Assembly (NCBI RefSeq): GCF_011326755.1
Contig: NZ_JAAOIE010000003.1
Span: 62,001-126,000 of the forward strand
Length of the DNA stretch: 64,000 nucleotides
DNA from: Cochlodiniinecator piscidefendens
GTDB taxonomy: Bacteria > Pseudomonadota > Alphaproteobacteria > Rhodobacterales > Rhodobacteraceae
Direction of reading: 5' to 3'
The notes under the pieces are model-generated. The model worked only from the letters and a program-made list of their open reading frames with translations, had not been told where the DNA came from and searched no databases. Both the position numbers and the translations under genes were made by a program. This document shows, in pieces, positions 56,033 to 64,000 of this stretch. The stretch's first letter is position 1, and each line of letters opens with the position of its first letter.

Positions 56033-56836
56033 ATGGGTAAGATTGCATTAATTCTGGCACTGGTCATCGTTGCAGCCGCAACACTTTTCTTGCAGCCAGA
56101 GCATGCTGGGTTGGCCATTCACCCGATGGATCAGTTTGAAATTTCGCCGCTGTTCGGTCACGGCGATATCAGCTGGTACACACCTACCAATGTAACGGCT
56201 TGGATGGCGATTGCGGTTCTTTGTATTATCTTGCTCTTGGTTGTTGGAACGCGTCGCCGCGCGATTATCCCAACACGCACACAGTCAATCGCTGAAAGCG
56301 CGTATGGCTTCGTTTACAAAATGGTCGAAGATGTTGCAGGCAAAGACGCTGTTGGCTTTTTCCCATATATCATGACTTTGTTCATGTTCATCGTATTCGC
56401 AAACTTCCTTGGCTTGCTGCCATTTAGCTTTACAACAACGTCACATATCGCGGTCACTGCAATCCTTGCGATGCTGGTTTTCCTGACTGTTACGATTGTG
56501 GGCTTTGTTAAGAACGGAACTGCATTCCTTGGTTTGTTCTGGGTGTCATCAGCGCCGCTTGCGCTGCGCCCGGTTCTCGCAATCATTGAGCTTATTTCAT
56601 ACTTCGTACGTCCAGTTAGCCACTCTATCCGTCTTGCGGGTAACGTCATGGCCGGACACGCAGTTATCAAAGTGTTCGCCGGCTTTGCAGGTGCCTTGGG
56701 CATGTTCGCTTTCTTGCCGATCTTCGCGATCACTGCGGTTTACGCACTCGAAGTTCTTGTGGCCTTCATTCAGGCTTACGTCTTTACCATCCTGACTTGT
56801 GTTTATCTAAAAGATGCTCTGCATCCTTCACACTAA
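56033..56836 (+). CDS. atpB: F0F1 ATP synthase subunit a
   Basis: Membrane stator subunit forming the proton half-channels. 267 residues from ATG 56033, which has AAGGAG ten bases upstream; the ATG at 56000 gives 11 more residues without a signal. Visible are [20 protein letters not shown], the essential-Arg helix [20 protein letters not shown] and the C-terminal [20 protein letters not shown]. Second gene of the F0 operon. Confidence 0.96.
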   Translation: MGKIALILALVIVAAATLFLQPEHAGLAIHPMDQFEISPLFGHGDISWYTPTNVTAWMAIAVLCIILLLVVGTRRRAIIPTRTQSIAESAYGFVYKMVEDVAGKDAVGFFPYIMTLFMFIVFANFLGLLPFSFTTTSHIAVTAILAMLVFLTVTIVGFVKNGTAFLGLFWVSSAPLALRPVLAIIELISYFVRPVSHSIRLAGNVMAGHAVIKVFAGFAGALGMFAFLPIFAITAVYALEVLVAFIQAYVFTILTCVYLKDALHPSH

Positions 56837-56895
56837 GTCAAGATCCCGAAACATCACTAATATCTAGCCAAATTCCAACGTAAGGAGAAATCGAC

Positions 56896-57132
56896 ATGGA
56901 AGGCAATATCGCAGAAATGGGTCAATTCATCGGTGCAGGTTTAGCAGCTATCGGTTCAGGTGCTGCAGCTATCGGTGTAGGCCACGTTGCTGGTAACTTC
57001 TTGGCAGGTGCATTGCGCAACCCGTCAGCTGCTGCTGCACAAACTGCTACGCTCTTCATCGGCATCGCGTTTGCTGAAGCTTTGGGGATCTTCTCGTTCC
57101 TCGTCGCTTTGCTTTTGATGTTCGCCGTTTAA
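56896..57132 (+). CDS. atpE: F0F1 ATP synthase subunit c
   Basis: 78-residue c-ring hairpin: helix 1 ([20 protein letters not shown]), polar loop with RNPSA, helix 2 with the proton-carrying Glu61 ([11 protein letters not shown]). AAGGAGA precedes the ATG. The conserved Glu in a proton-type context lacks the sodium-binding Gln/Ser pattern, so an H+ motor is expected. Confidence 0.97.
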   Translation: MEGNIAEMGQFIGAGLAAIGSGAAAIGVGHVAGNFLAGALRNPSAAAAQTATLFIGIAFAEALGIFSFLVALLLMFAV

Positions 57133-57209
57133 TCCTTACGGACCATCCTTACGTGCGGATGGCTTGATATTCTGGCCATCCGTATAACAGAGGTTCCGAG
57201 GAGGAAGAC

Positions 57210-57791
57210 ATGGCTAACGACACGCATAGTGCCGACACAGAGACCGCACATGGTGCGGTAGACGCTGCACACGGTGCAGCAGGTCATGCAGAAGCTGCAT
57301 CGGCAGGTATGCCGCAGCTCGAGTTTGCGACCTTTCCAAACCAGATTTTCTGGTTGATGGTCACGCTTGTCGTGATCTACCTCGTCCTATCACGCGTTGC
57401 TTTGCCCCGTATTGCGGCAGTTTTGGCAGAGCGTCAGGGCACCATTGCAAACGATCTTGCCCAAGCTGAAGAGCTGAAGCAAAAAGCGGTTGCTGCAGAA
57501 GAGGCGTACAATCAGGCTCTTGCTGATGCACGTACAGAAGCACACCGGATTGTTGCTGAAACCAAAGCTGAAATTCAGGCTGATCTTGATGCGGAAATCG
57601 CAAAAGCTGATGCTGAGATAGCCGCAAAAGCAGCTGAATCAGAAAAAGCAATTGCAGAAATTCGCGCGAGTGCTGTCGAAAGCGTTCATGAAGTAGCCAA
57701 ATCAACTGCGGCTGAGATTGTTGGATCCCTCGGGATGTCTGGCGATGCAAAAGCAATTGAAGCAGCTGTTGCTGAACGTGTGAAAGGATAA
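57210..57791 (+). CDS. F0F1 ATP synthase subunit b'
   Basis: 193-residue peripheral-stalk subunit. A long Ala/His-rich N-terminal region (about 35 residues) precedes the membrane anchor ([20 protein letters not shown]), then a long charged helix ([20 protein letters not shown]) typical of b-type subunits. As in other photosynthetic-type and alphaproteobacterial operons two b genes follow atpE; this first one, often named atpF' or atpG, is the b' type. GGAGGAAG precedes the ATG. One base separates it from the next gene. Confidence 0.93.
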   Translation: MANDTHSADTETAHGAVDAAHGAAGHAEAASAGMPQLEFATFPNQIFWLMVTLVVIYLVLSRVALPRIAAVLAERQGTIANDLAQAEELKQKAVAAEEAYNQALADARTEAHRIVAETKAEIQADLDAEIAKADAEIAAKAAESEKAIAEIRASAVESVHEVAKSTAAEIVGSLGMSGDAKAIEAAVAERVKG

Positions 57792-57792
57792 G

Positions 57793-58350
57793 ATGATGAA
57801 AAAACTATCTATCCTTTTTACGTTGACTGCTAGTCCTGCGCTGGCCGCATCTGGCCCGTTCTTTTCGCTCTCTAACACGAACCTAGTGGTTCTGGTTGCA
57901 TTTATCTTGTTTGTTGCGGTGTTGATGCATTTCAACGTTCCAAGCATGATCGGTGGAGTGTTGGATAAACGTGCTGAAGGCATTAAATCTGACTTAGACG
58001 AAGCCCGTGCACTGCGTGAAGAAGCGCAAACAATTTTGGCATCTTACGAGCGTAAGCAAGAAGAAGTTAAAGAGCAGGCTGACCGTATCGTTGAACATGC
58101 GAAAGCTGAAGCTGCTGCCGCCGCTGTAGCCGCTAAAGAAGAGCTGAAAGGCACTATTGCCCGCCGCCTTCAAGCTGCTGTGGATCAAATCGCATCTGCA
58201 GAAGTTTCCGCTGTTAAAGAAGTACGCGATACAGCGATTACCGTTGCAGTTGCCGCTGCAAGTGATGTCATCGCTAAGCAAATGACAGCGACCGAAGGCA
58301 ATAAGCTGATCGACGCGGCCATCGCTGAGGTTGATACAAAGCTACACTAA
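57793..58350 (+). CDS. atpF: F0F1 ATP synthase subunit b
   Basis: 185 residues: a short N-terminal hydrophobic lead ([20 protein letters not shown]), which looks like a cleavable signal peptide, the membrane helix ([20 protein letters not shown]) and a long stalk helix ([20 protein letters not shown]). It starts one base after b' and ends the F0 operon at a strong terminator. The F1 genes (atpHAGDC) are not in the window, as usual in alphaproteobacteria. Confidence 0.95.
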   Translation: MMKKLSILFTLTASPALAASGPFFSLSNTNLVVLVAFILFVAVLMHFNVPSMIGGVLDKRAEGIKSDLDEARALREEAQTILASYERKQEEVKEQADRIVEHAKAEAAAAAVAAKEELKGTIARRLQAAVDQIASAEVSAVKEVRDTAITVAVAAASDVIAKQMTATEGNKLIDAAIAEVDTKLH

Positions 58351-58375
58351 TCATCTCTTTTCGATGATAGTTTAA

Positions 58376-58402
58376 AACCCGGCTTTAGGCCGGGTTTTTT
58401 TA
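58376..58402. terminator. Terminator of the F0 operon
   Basis: AACCCGGC / GCCGGGTT stem with a 5-base loop, followed by a run of seven T. The convergent FadR-type gene ends at 58400 within the T-run. Confidence 0.9.
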
Positions 58403-59167
58403 TTTTGATTTTTGATGCGCAAGTCGTCGTTGCGCTTGTAGTTCATTTTGATCTGTTTTGCGTTGGTTGGTCATGCAGAGCTCTACATAGTCCATATGGG
58501 CTTTTACGGCATCGCTTGCTGCGTCAGGATCTCTGGCTTGAAGTGCAGCGTTGATTGCTCTGTGTTGGTTCAAAAGCTTGTCTCGGTTCGTCCGCTGCTT
58601 AAACATGATTTGACGATTGTAGAAAACGCCTTCTCGCAAGAGATCGAACATTGAACGCATCATATGTTGCATGACAACATTGTGGCTGGCTTCGATAATC
58701 GACAAGTGAAACTCAGCGTCTAAGCTGGCTTCTTCCTGAGGGTTGCGCTTGGTATGTGCGATTTCCATCTTGCGGAAAATAGTGTCGATGACGGCCAAAT
58801 CGGTATTTGATCCGAGCTCTGCAGCGCGTCGGGCAACCATTGCCTCTAAATCACGTCGAAATGCAATGTAGTCAAATACCGCTGCATCGTGCGTGCTGAA
58901 CAGTTTGATCAATGCAGGCGAAAAGGCTGAGCCTAAAACCTCAGCTACATAGATACCAGCGCCGGCTTTGCTGGTGAGCAATCCGTCAGACTGCAAGTCG
59001 GAAATCGCTTCACGCAATGAAGGGCGAGAAACGCCAAATTTTTCGGACAATTCCCGTTCTGAGGGAAGGCGTTCGCCTGGTCGTAAAATACCGCGCAAGA
59101 TCAAATCTTCGATTTGGCGCACAACGGCATGAGAGAGCTTTTCAGCCTGAATTTTTTGAAAGGGCAT
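58400..59167 (-). CDS. FadR-subfamily GntR transcriptional regulator
   Basis: 255 residues from ATG 59167 (AGAGGATACT upstream; a longer frame to 59224 is discounted). N-terminal GntR winged helix (LILRGILRPGERLPSERELS, KFGVSRPSLREAISDLQSDG) and an all-helical FCD effector domain (AEFHLSIIEASHNVVMQHMM, with His residues for a metal; LNQHRAINAALQARDPDAAS). The PdhR/LldR-like subgroup responds to carboxylic acids; the ligand here is unknown. It stands alone, convergent with the atp operon. Confidence 0.9.
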   Translation of the reverse strand: MPFQKIQAEKLSHAVVRQIEDLILRGILRPGERLPSERELSEKFGVSRPSLREAISDLQSDGLLTSKAGAGIYVAEVLGSAFSPALIKLFSTHDAAVFDYIAFRRDLEAMVARRAAELGSNTDLAVIDTIFRKMEIAHTKRNPQEEASLDAEFHLSIIEASHNVVMQHMMRSMFDLLREGVFYNRQIMFKQRTNRDKLLNQHRAINAALQARDPDAASDAVKAHMDYVELCMTNQRKTDQNELQAQRRLAHQKSK

Positions 59168-59226
59168 AGTATCCTCTGCGCAATTGGTAAAATCATATGA
59201 CCAAGTGGGCAGTGGGACAACCAAAA

Positions 59227-59247
59227 AGGCCGGGCTATGCCCGGCCT
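59227..59247 (-). terminator. Terminator of the OmpA-family gene
   Basis: Perfect 9-base stem AGGCCGGGC / GCCCGGCCT with a 3-base loop; on the minus strand a run of T follows, directly downstream of the OmpA-family stop codon. Confidence 0.8.
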
Positions 59248-59253
59248 GTTCTA

Positions 59254-59925
59254 TTAGTTCGTTGTTGGTCGAATAATGAGTTCTACGCGTCTATTTTGTG
59301 CACGTCCATCTGGCGTCAAGTTCGACGCAATTGGTTGACCCTCTCCGCGGCCAAACGCGCGTACACGATAAGATGAAACACCTTCGCTTAGGAGAACGGA
59401 TGCCACAGTGTTGGCGCGCTGAGTGGACAGGTTTTGATTGTAACCCGCGTCACCTGTGTTGTCGGTATGGCCGATGACGTCAACCGTGGTGTCCGGATAG
59501 CTCTGAAGGTTCTGGGCCAACACGCGAAGATCGCGACGCAGATCTGAACGAAGGCTTGAACTGTCTGTAGCAAATAGCAGGTCTTGCGGCATGGTCACCA
59601 CAAGTTCATCACCATTGTTCTGCACATTGATTTGATCATTCCCGAGATCACGCTGCAAATCTGCGGCCTGTTGGTCAAGGTGGTTGCCAATTAATGCACC
59701 AACACCAGCACCGACTGCGCCACCAACAAGAGCATTGCGGAAGCGGTCATTACCGCTTTCGCGTGTGCCGCCAATCAACGCGCCTGCTAGGCCACCAATG
59801 ATTGCGCCATTTGCTGTGCGATTTGGTGAGCCATCAGGGCGAGAAACGCCTGTACCTGTGTCCATACAACCCGAAAGGGCCAATGCCCCAGCGGTCACAA
59901 AAATTAGGGGAGCTTTTGCTCTCAT
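59254..59925 (-). CDS. OmpA-family outer-membrane lipoprotein
   Basis: About 223 residues from ATG 59925 (GAGG nine bases upstream). Signal MRAKAPLIFVTAGALALSGC with the lipobox LSGC and Cys20; an upstream Met at 59961 would add a basic extension. A glycine-zipper region follows (GAIIGGLAGALIGGTRE, GGAVGAGVGALIGNHLDQQA) and then an OmpA peptidoglycan-binding domain (DLLFATDSSSLRSDLRRDLR, TVDVIGHTDNTGD, NLSTQRANTVASVLLSEGV, GRGEGQPIASN). It should tether the outer membrane to the cell wall. The type is common in Rhodobacteraceae. Confidence 0.9.
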   Translation of the reverse strand: MRAKAPLIFVTAGALALSGCMDTGTGVSRPDGSPNRTANGAIIGGLAGALIGGTRESGNDRFRNALVGGAVGAGVGALIGNHLDQQAADLQRDLGNDQINVQNNGDELVVTMPQDLLFATDSSSLRSDLRRDLRVLAQNLQSYPDTTVDVIGHTDNTGDAGYNQNLSTQRANTVASVLLSEGVSSYRVRAFGRGEGQPIASNLTPDGRAQNRRVELIIRPTTN

Positions 59926-60041
59926 GCTTTTAGCCTCGTGTCGTTTGATACTGTAATTCATATGGTCTTCTTTACTGAAAACCCTAATGTTATCGAATAT
60001 CAACGCTGCAAAAACACCTGAACTGGCAGCAAACCGCTTGC

Positions 60042-60878
60042 TCAACCGGCTTTGCTATCTTCGCGCGCGCTTTCCCAAGCTAACATCGCGCGTTTCACAG
60101 GTATGCCCCAATGGTATCCGCCAAGTGCTCCGGATTTACGTAATGCGCGGTGACAAGGGATAAGCCAACTCACTGGGTTGCGGCCAACGGCGGTTCCGAC
60201 GGCGCGGACGGCTTTGGGGTTGCCGACTGCTTGGGCAATTTCTGAATATGTTGTGACGTGGCCGGAAGGGATTTGTAGAAGGGCCTCCCAGACTTTGATC
60301 TGCAAAGGCGCGCCGATCATAAATAGTCGGGTCTCAGTGCCGGCCAACGCACCGTCGATCCATGGTTGAAGGATTTGAGGCGCTTCGTTGTAGTGCGCTT
60401 TGGGCCAACGGCTTTGCATATCGCGCATGGCATGATCACGTCCACATTCTGACGAGAATGCCAATCCACATAAACCGCGCTCGGTTCCCATTGCGAGCAT
60501 TTCACCAAAAGGCCCATCGAACCATCCATATGAAATCGTAAGCCCATGGCCCTTGGCGGCATATTCGCCTGGGCTCATCGCCTCCCATTTGATGAATAAG
60601 TCATGAAGCCGTCCACCCCCGGACAAACCGGCGCTATGGGCCGTGTCCAAAACCGTCATTCGATCCTGCAGGAGTGTTTTAGCGTGGTTCAGCGTGAGGT
60701 ATTGTTGATATCGTTTAGGGGAAACGCCAACCCATCGACTAAACACACGCTGAAAATGTGCAGAACTCATGTCCATTTTCTGTGCGAGTTCGCTCAGCGA
60801 AATTTGCGTGTCGCCTGCATCGATTTCATCTAACGCGCGACGGATCAGATTAAAATGATAACTGTCTTCTTGTTGCAT
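60042..60878 (-). CDS. AraC-HTH / O6-methylguanine-DNA methyltransferase fusion (Ada-like)
   Basis: 278 residues. The N-terminal 100 residues are an AraC-type double HTH (LSELAQKMDMSSAHFQRVFS, VLDTAHSAGLSGGGRLHDLF). The C-terminal half is a methylated-DNA:protein-cysteine methyltransferase with the acceptor Cys242 in WLIPCHRALRKSGALGGYHW. The Ada N-terminal zinc domain that takes methyl-phosphotriester groups is missing, so it cannot be activated as E. coli Ada is. It may repair O6-methylguanine and act as regulator. It lies next to nth, another repair gene, divergently. Confidence 0.9.
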   Translation of the reverse strand: MQQEDSYHFNLIRRALDEIDAGDTQISLSELAQKMDMSSAHFQRVFSRWVGVSPKRYQQYLTLNHAKTLLQDRMTVLDTAHSAGLSGGGRLHDLFIKWEAMSPGEYAAKGHGLTISYGWFDGPFGEMLAMGTERGLCGLAFSSECGRDHAMRDMQSRWPKAHYNEAPQILQPWIDGALAGTETRLFMIGAPLQIKVWEALLQIPSGHVTTYSEIAQAVGNPKAVRAVGTAVGRNPVSWLIPCHRALRKSGALGGYHWGIPVKRAMLAWESAREDSKAG

Positions 60879-61024
60879 GATGTTCTCCGTATTCTTTGTA
60901 ACGCTAAAAAATTTCCACTGGGTTTGCGACCCGAATATTGCGCGAAAATATGGTAGCCCGATGAAGAACGCGGTTCGAAGATGAAAGGCTGGACCTGTGT
61001 GAACCGCACGGGCATATAGGTGAC

Positions 61025-61681
61025 ATGATACAAAAGCCAGCCAAACAGCTTAGCTACCCCGTTCTGAGGGAGATTTTCACACGGTTCCGGGATCAAGAGC
61101 CAGAGCCAAAAGGTGAACTAGATCATACCAATGCCTATACGTTGGTTGTGGCTGTCGCTTTGTCCGCACAAGCCACAGATGTTGGTGTGAACAAAGCAAC
61201 CAAAGAGTTGTTTAAAATCGCTGATACGCCACAAAAGATGCTTGATCTGGGGATCGATGCCCTTACCGATCATATCAAAACGATCGGTCTATTTCGGCAA
61301 AAAGCCAAAAACGTGATGAAAACGGCGCAGATACTGGTGGATGACTATGGGGGCGAAGTGCCCTCTTCTCGGGCGGCACTCGTATCGTTGCCTGGTGTTG
61401 GGCGTAAGACAGCCAATGTTGTGTTGAATATGTGGTTTAAACAACCGGCACAGGCTGTGGACACGCATATCTTTCGTATTGGCAACCGCACAGGTATTTG
61501 CCCAGGCAAAGATGTGGATGTTGTTGAACGTGCTATTGAGGACAACATACCCGCTGAATTTCAACATCATGCACATCACTGGTTGATCCTACATGGGCGC
61601 TATGTTTGTAAGGCGCGCAAACCCGCCTGCAGCAATTGCATCATCCGCGATCTCTGCCCGTTTGAGGAAAAGAACATATGA
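61025..61681 (+). CDS. nth: Endonuclease III
   Basis: Base-excision DNA glycosylase/AP lyase for oxidised pyrimidines. 218 residues with the helix-hairpin-helix LPGVGRKTANVVLNMWF (catalytic Lys), the catalytic Asp in AVDTHIFRIGNRTG and the C-terminal [4Fe-4S] ligands in the pattern C-x6-C-x2-C-x5-C (CKARKPACSNCIIRDLC). Its stop overlaps the start of the next gene by four bases (ATGA). Confidence 0.97.
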   Translation: MIQKPAKQLSYPVLREIFTRFRDQEPEPKGELDHTNAYTLVVAVALSAQATDVGVNKATKELFKIADTPQKMLDLGIDALTDHIKTIGLFRQKAKNVMKTAQILVDDYGGEVPSSRAALVSLPGVGRKTANVVLNMWFKQPAQAVDTHIFRIGNRTGICPGKDVDVVERAIEDNIPAEFQHHAHHWLILHGRYVCKARKPACSNCIIRDLCPFEEKNI

Positions 61682-62673
61682 CGAAGAAGTACCAAGTGGT
61701 CGGCATCGGTAATGCCATGGTTGATGTGCTAACCCACGCTGAAGATTCCTTTCTGGCTGAAAATGGTGTCGAGAAGGGCATCATGCAGTTGATTGATATG
61801 GAGCGGGCGGTCGAGCTTTACAGCCATATGGGCCCCGGACAGCAAATTTCCGGCGGATCAGGTGCAAACACAATTGCTGGAATCGCTGGTCTAGGTGGGC
61901 GTGCAGCCTATGTCGGAAAAGTAAAAGACGATCAGCTTGGTGAAATCTTCGCCCACGATATGCGGGCACTTGGCGCCGCGTATGAAACGCCTCTTATGGA
62001 CGCGCAAAGTGCATTGGAAACCGGGCGCTGTATGATCATCGTGACCCCGGATGGTGAGCGTTCGATGAACACCTATCTGGGAGTGTCAGAGTTTCTGACG
62101 CCCGAAGACATTGATGAAACTATGATGGCGGACGCTGAGTGGATTTATCTTGAGGGGTATCGTTTTGACGGCCCCGATAGCCATGCCGCATTCGCGAAGG
62201 CAATAGCAGCCTGCAAAGGCGCAGGTGGCAAAGTTTCAATCACTCTGTCCGATCCGTTTTGTGTAGAGCGTCACCGGGATGCTTTCCGTTCGGTGATCAA
62301 ATCCGATGTGGATCTGTTGTTCTGCAATCGCGCTGAAATGCTGTCGATGTACGAAACCGACGATTTTGACGCGGCATTGGCTATGGCCGCGAGCGAAGTC
62401 GAGATCGTTGCGTGTACAGATTCTGACAACGGCGCGCATATCTTGGCAGGTGGTGAACGTTATCATGCCCTGGCCGTTCCGACCGATATTGTTGATGCAA
62501 CCGGGGCAGGCGATCTTTTCGCAGGCGCATTCCTGTGGGGGCTGACCAATGGACACGATGTGGAAACCTGCGGGAAAATGGGTTGTGTTGCGGCGTCCGA
62601 AGTGATCAGTCACATTGGGGCGCGCGCTGAGACAAACTTGTTGTCTCTTTTTGAAAAGCACGGCTTACTCTGA
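61678..62673 (+). CDS. PfkB-family carbohydrate kinase, adenosine-kinase-like
   Basis: 331 residues of the ribokinase superfamily: YQVVGIGNAMVDVLTHAEDS, the substrate-binding SGGSGANTIAGIAGLGGRAA, YVGKVKDDQLGE, and the anion-hole/catalytic stretch VDATGAGDLFAGAFLWGLTN with the catalytic Asp. The GNAMVD opening resembles the adenosine kinase group of alphaproteobacteria; sugar kinases cannot be excluded. Translationally coupled to nth. A strong bidirectional terminator follows. Confidence 0.88.
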   Translation: MTKKYQVVGIGNAMVDVLTHAEDSFLAENGVEKGIMQLIDMERAVELYSHMGPGQQISGGSGANTIAGIAGLGGRAAYVGKVKDDQLGEIFAHDMRALGAAYETPLMDAQSALETGRCMIIVTPDGERSMNTYLGVSEFLTPEDIDETMMADAEWIYLEGYRFDGPDSHAAFAKAIAACKGAGGKVSITLSDPFCVERHRDAFRSVIKSDVDLLFCNRAEMLSMYETDDFDAALAMAASEVEIVACTDSDNGAHILAGGERYHALAVPTDIVDATGAGDLFAGAFLWGLTNGHDVETCGKMGCVAASEVISHIGARAETNLLSLFEKHGLL

Positions 62674-62683
62674 TGGGTAAAAA

Positions 62684-62709
62684 GGCGCGGATTATACCGC
62701 GCCTTTTTT
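62684..62709. terminator. Bidirectional terminator
   Basis: GGCGCGG / CCGCGCC stem with a 6-base loop, A-run before and TTTTTT after, between the kinase gene and the convergent sulfotransferase gene. Confidence 0.9.
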
Positions 62710-63529
62710 ATGAGTTGCCGAGTTTAGCATGAATTTCGTTCAGATCGATTTCCGCTATAGGCATTTTGTTTGACGGGTCTTCGAAATCATATTTGAAGAC
62801 TTCAAAATCTCGATGGTACATTTCGTATACCAAATGCATGGATAAATCGTCGAAATAGTCTTCAACAGGATGCGCACGTTTTGGTCCGTGACCTTCGGAT
62901 TCATTGAAACGCGGGATGCTGGAGAGATCAACATCGACCGGCGTTTCGACGGCATCCAGCACGCTTTGCATGCCTTCATTAAACTTTTCGGTAAAGACAA
63001 TGTTGTCGTAGCGGCCGCCATTGCAAATGAATGTGGATACATGACCTGACATTGCGGACCAGTGGATATCAGGATCCATTGGGCGGCGCCAACGAATGGT
63101 GTCGCGCGCAAATAGTAAAAACCGGCGGAAGCTTTGGATTTGGTCGAATTCGAATCCAGTTTCAGGATCGCCAACTTCGATTCCATATTTTTGGATCAAC
63201 AGTGGAACGAGGTTCCCGCGATACCGGCGACCGTTTCGTTGGATGCCGCAAATTTTGTCAAAGAAAGACGATAGAATACGTGTGTAGGGATTGCGCACAC
63301 ATGTAAACGCATAGGAATCGTGTGCAGTGACATTTTTTTCAATCAATGGCTGGCTGTCATCCAACGCCCACTTGTGCATTCCTTTTTTGGAATCGTGGAT
63401 ATCACCATCAAAAAATTCGCCGTGATCAGAATAATACATGACTTGACCAATGGTCGAACACGCGCACTTTGGAACAACGCGATAGACGACGCTTTGGCTC
63501 TCAGTCATCCAGGTTCCTGGAAACCCCAT
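62708..63529 (-). CDS. Sulfotransferase family protein
   Basis: 273 residues from ATG 63529, which has GGAGG nine bases upstream (an ATG at 63544 is earlier). The PAPS-binding 5'-phosphosulfate loop is seen in YRVVPKCACSTIGQVMYYSD and the 3'-phosphate site in YAFTCVRNPYTRILSSFFDK. This is the Sulfotransfer_2 (carbohydrate sulfotransferase-like) type. Product is likely a sulfated glycan; the glycosyltransferase starting at 63676 on the other strand fits such a role. Confidence 0.88.
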   Translation of the reverse strand: MGFPGTWMTESQSVVYRVVPKCACSTIGQVMYYSDHGEFFDGDIHDSKKGMHKWALDDSQPLIEKNVTAHDSYAFTCVRNPYTRILSSFFDKICGIQRNGRRYRGNLVPLLIQKYGIEVGDPETGFEFDQIQSFRRFLLFARDTIRWRRPMDPDIHWSAMSGHVSTFICNGGRYDNIVFTEKFNEGMQSVLDAVETPVDVDLSSIPRFNESEGHGPKRAHPVEDYFDDLSMHLVYEMYHRDFEVFKYDFEDPSNKMPIAEIDLNEIHAKLGNS

Positions 63530-63675
63530 ATGTCTTGCCTCCATTTGCTCTGAATTTGGGCATTGTTGCCTTTGAGCAATTTGTTTTTAAGAAACCAAAG
63601 AAATGGTACCGTTTCAATCTCTGTTCACGTTATCTATGTAAACAATAATGAATAACAGTCAGAAATGGTTCCATA

Positions 63676-64000
63676 ATGGCAAAAATTGCCTTTATCCTTT
63701 TGTGTCATAAAGACCCAGACGCGATTATCACGCAAGCAGAGCGGCTGACGGCGGCTGGCGACTTCATGTCGATTCACTTTGATGCGCGTGCAAATCCAGA
63801 ACATTTTTTGAAAATCAAATCCGCGTTGGGCGACAATCCCAACGTAACCTTTGCCAAAAAGCGCATAAAATGCGGGTGGGGTGAATGGTCTTTGGTGCAG
63901 GCGACTCTTTATGCGGTAGAGGCTGCCGTTAACGCATTTCCGCGCGCGACGCATTTTTATATGCTGTCTGGCGATTGCATGGCGATCAAGTCAGCCGAGT
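63676..64000 (+). CDS. Branching beta-1,6-N-acetylglucosaminyltransferase-like, 3' end cut by window edge
   Basis: First 108 codons from ATG 63676 (MAKIAFILLCHKDPDAIITQ). The opening is that of core-2/I-branching-type glycosyltransferases: ILLCHKDPD, DFMSIHFDARAN, the stretch KCGWGEWSLVQATLYAVEAA and HFYMLSGDCMAIKS. In roseobacters such genes may carry a DUF5928 C-terminal domain, which would lie outside the window. Divergent from the sulfotransferase gene, suggesting joint work on an extracellular glycan. Confidence 0.82.
   Translation, partial: MAKIAFILLCHKDPDAIITQAERLTAAGDFMSIHFDARANPEHFLKIKSALGDNPNVTFAKKRIKCGWGEWSLVQATLYAVEAAVNAFPRATHFYMLSGDCMAIKSAE

Overview
The window is a 64-kb stretch of an alphaproteobacterial chromosome, almost certainly from a marine Rhodobacteraceae (Roseobacter-group) bacterium. 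The evidence is the gene content and order. There is a divergent serCA/serB cluster, an IalB-family gene next to rlmN, and dapD and dapE close together with Hint-domain surface proteins between them. The rsfS-rlmH-gpmI-envC-ctpA-rppH run, leuCD and leuB with spacer genes, split b and b' ATP synthase subunits and a DUF6478-type gene also fit. Base composition looks moderate by eye (about half G+C), higher in the dapE-rnr-mltB block and clearly lower in one gene at 20.7-21.5 kb. No transposase, phage gene, CRISPR array or rRNA was seen. The only RNA gene found is a tRNA-Pro(TGG). With the starts chosen here no gap between genes exceeds about 300 bases; the largest (15480-15778) holds nothing I recognise.

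Layout: 0-3.7 kb is serine biosynthesis (serA, cut by the left edge, and serC, with serB divergent and a probable serC leader RNA). 3.7-4.8 kb is a small ArsR/SRPBCC/YCII operon. 4.8-8.8 kb holds an asparaginase-II family protein, an IalB-family secreted protein, rlmN and a LOG-family protein. 8.8-16.9 kb has dapD and dapE flanking an island of three minus-strand Hint-domain genes, a glutamate-receptor-like channel and a small conserved-looking protein. 17.0-20.6 kb is rnr and an MltB-type transglycosylase, followed by an AT-rich orphan membrane protein. 21.6-27.1 kb is a minus-strand housekeeping run (rsfS, rlmH, gpmI, envC-like, ctpA, rppH). 27.2-29.4 kb has an MscS channel and a TauE/SafE exporter. 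29.4-34.9 kb has leuCD and leuB with two uncharacterised genes between them. 35.0-37.6 kb has a DMT exporter, tRNA-Pro and a class V aminotransferase.

37.7-54.1 kb is the most accessory-looking part. It carries an IorAB-type molybdenum hydroxylase with a dihaem-motif partner and an AraC regulator. Next is an IclR regulator divergent from a BhcA-like aspartate/serine-glyoxylate aminotransferase. A LysR regulator then faces a tmpA-tmpB-like pair predicted to cleave 2-trimethylaminoethylphosphonate to glycine betaine and phosphate. The core genes folC and accD, a CPBP protease and three uncharacterised genes follow. A second LysR divergent from a phytanoyl-CoA-dioxygenase-like oxygenase closes the region. 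Several divergent pairs have clear palindromic operators between them.

54.1-64 kb has an ArsR/DMT transporter pair bracketed by two copies of one operator, the F0 ATP synthase operon (atpI-B-E-F'-F), a FadR-type regulator, an OmpA-family lipoprotein, an AraC/O6-methylguanine methyltransferase fusion, nth, a PfkB-family (adenosine-kinase-like) gene, a sulfotransferase and the start of a branching N-acetylglucosaminyltransferase cut by the right edge.

All family assignments come from reading motifs and protein sequence by eye; no database search was run.
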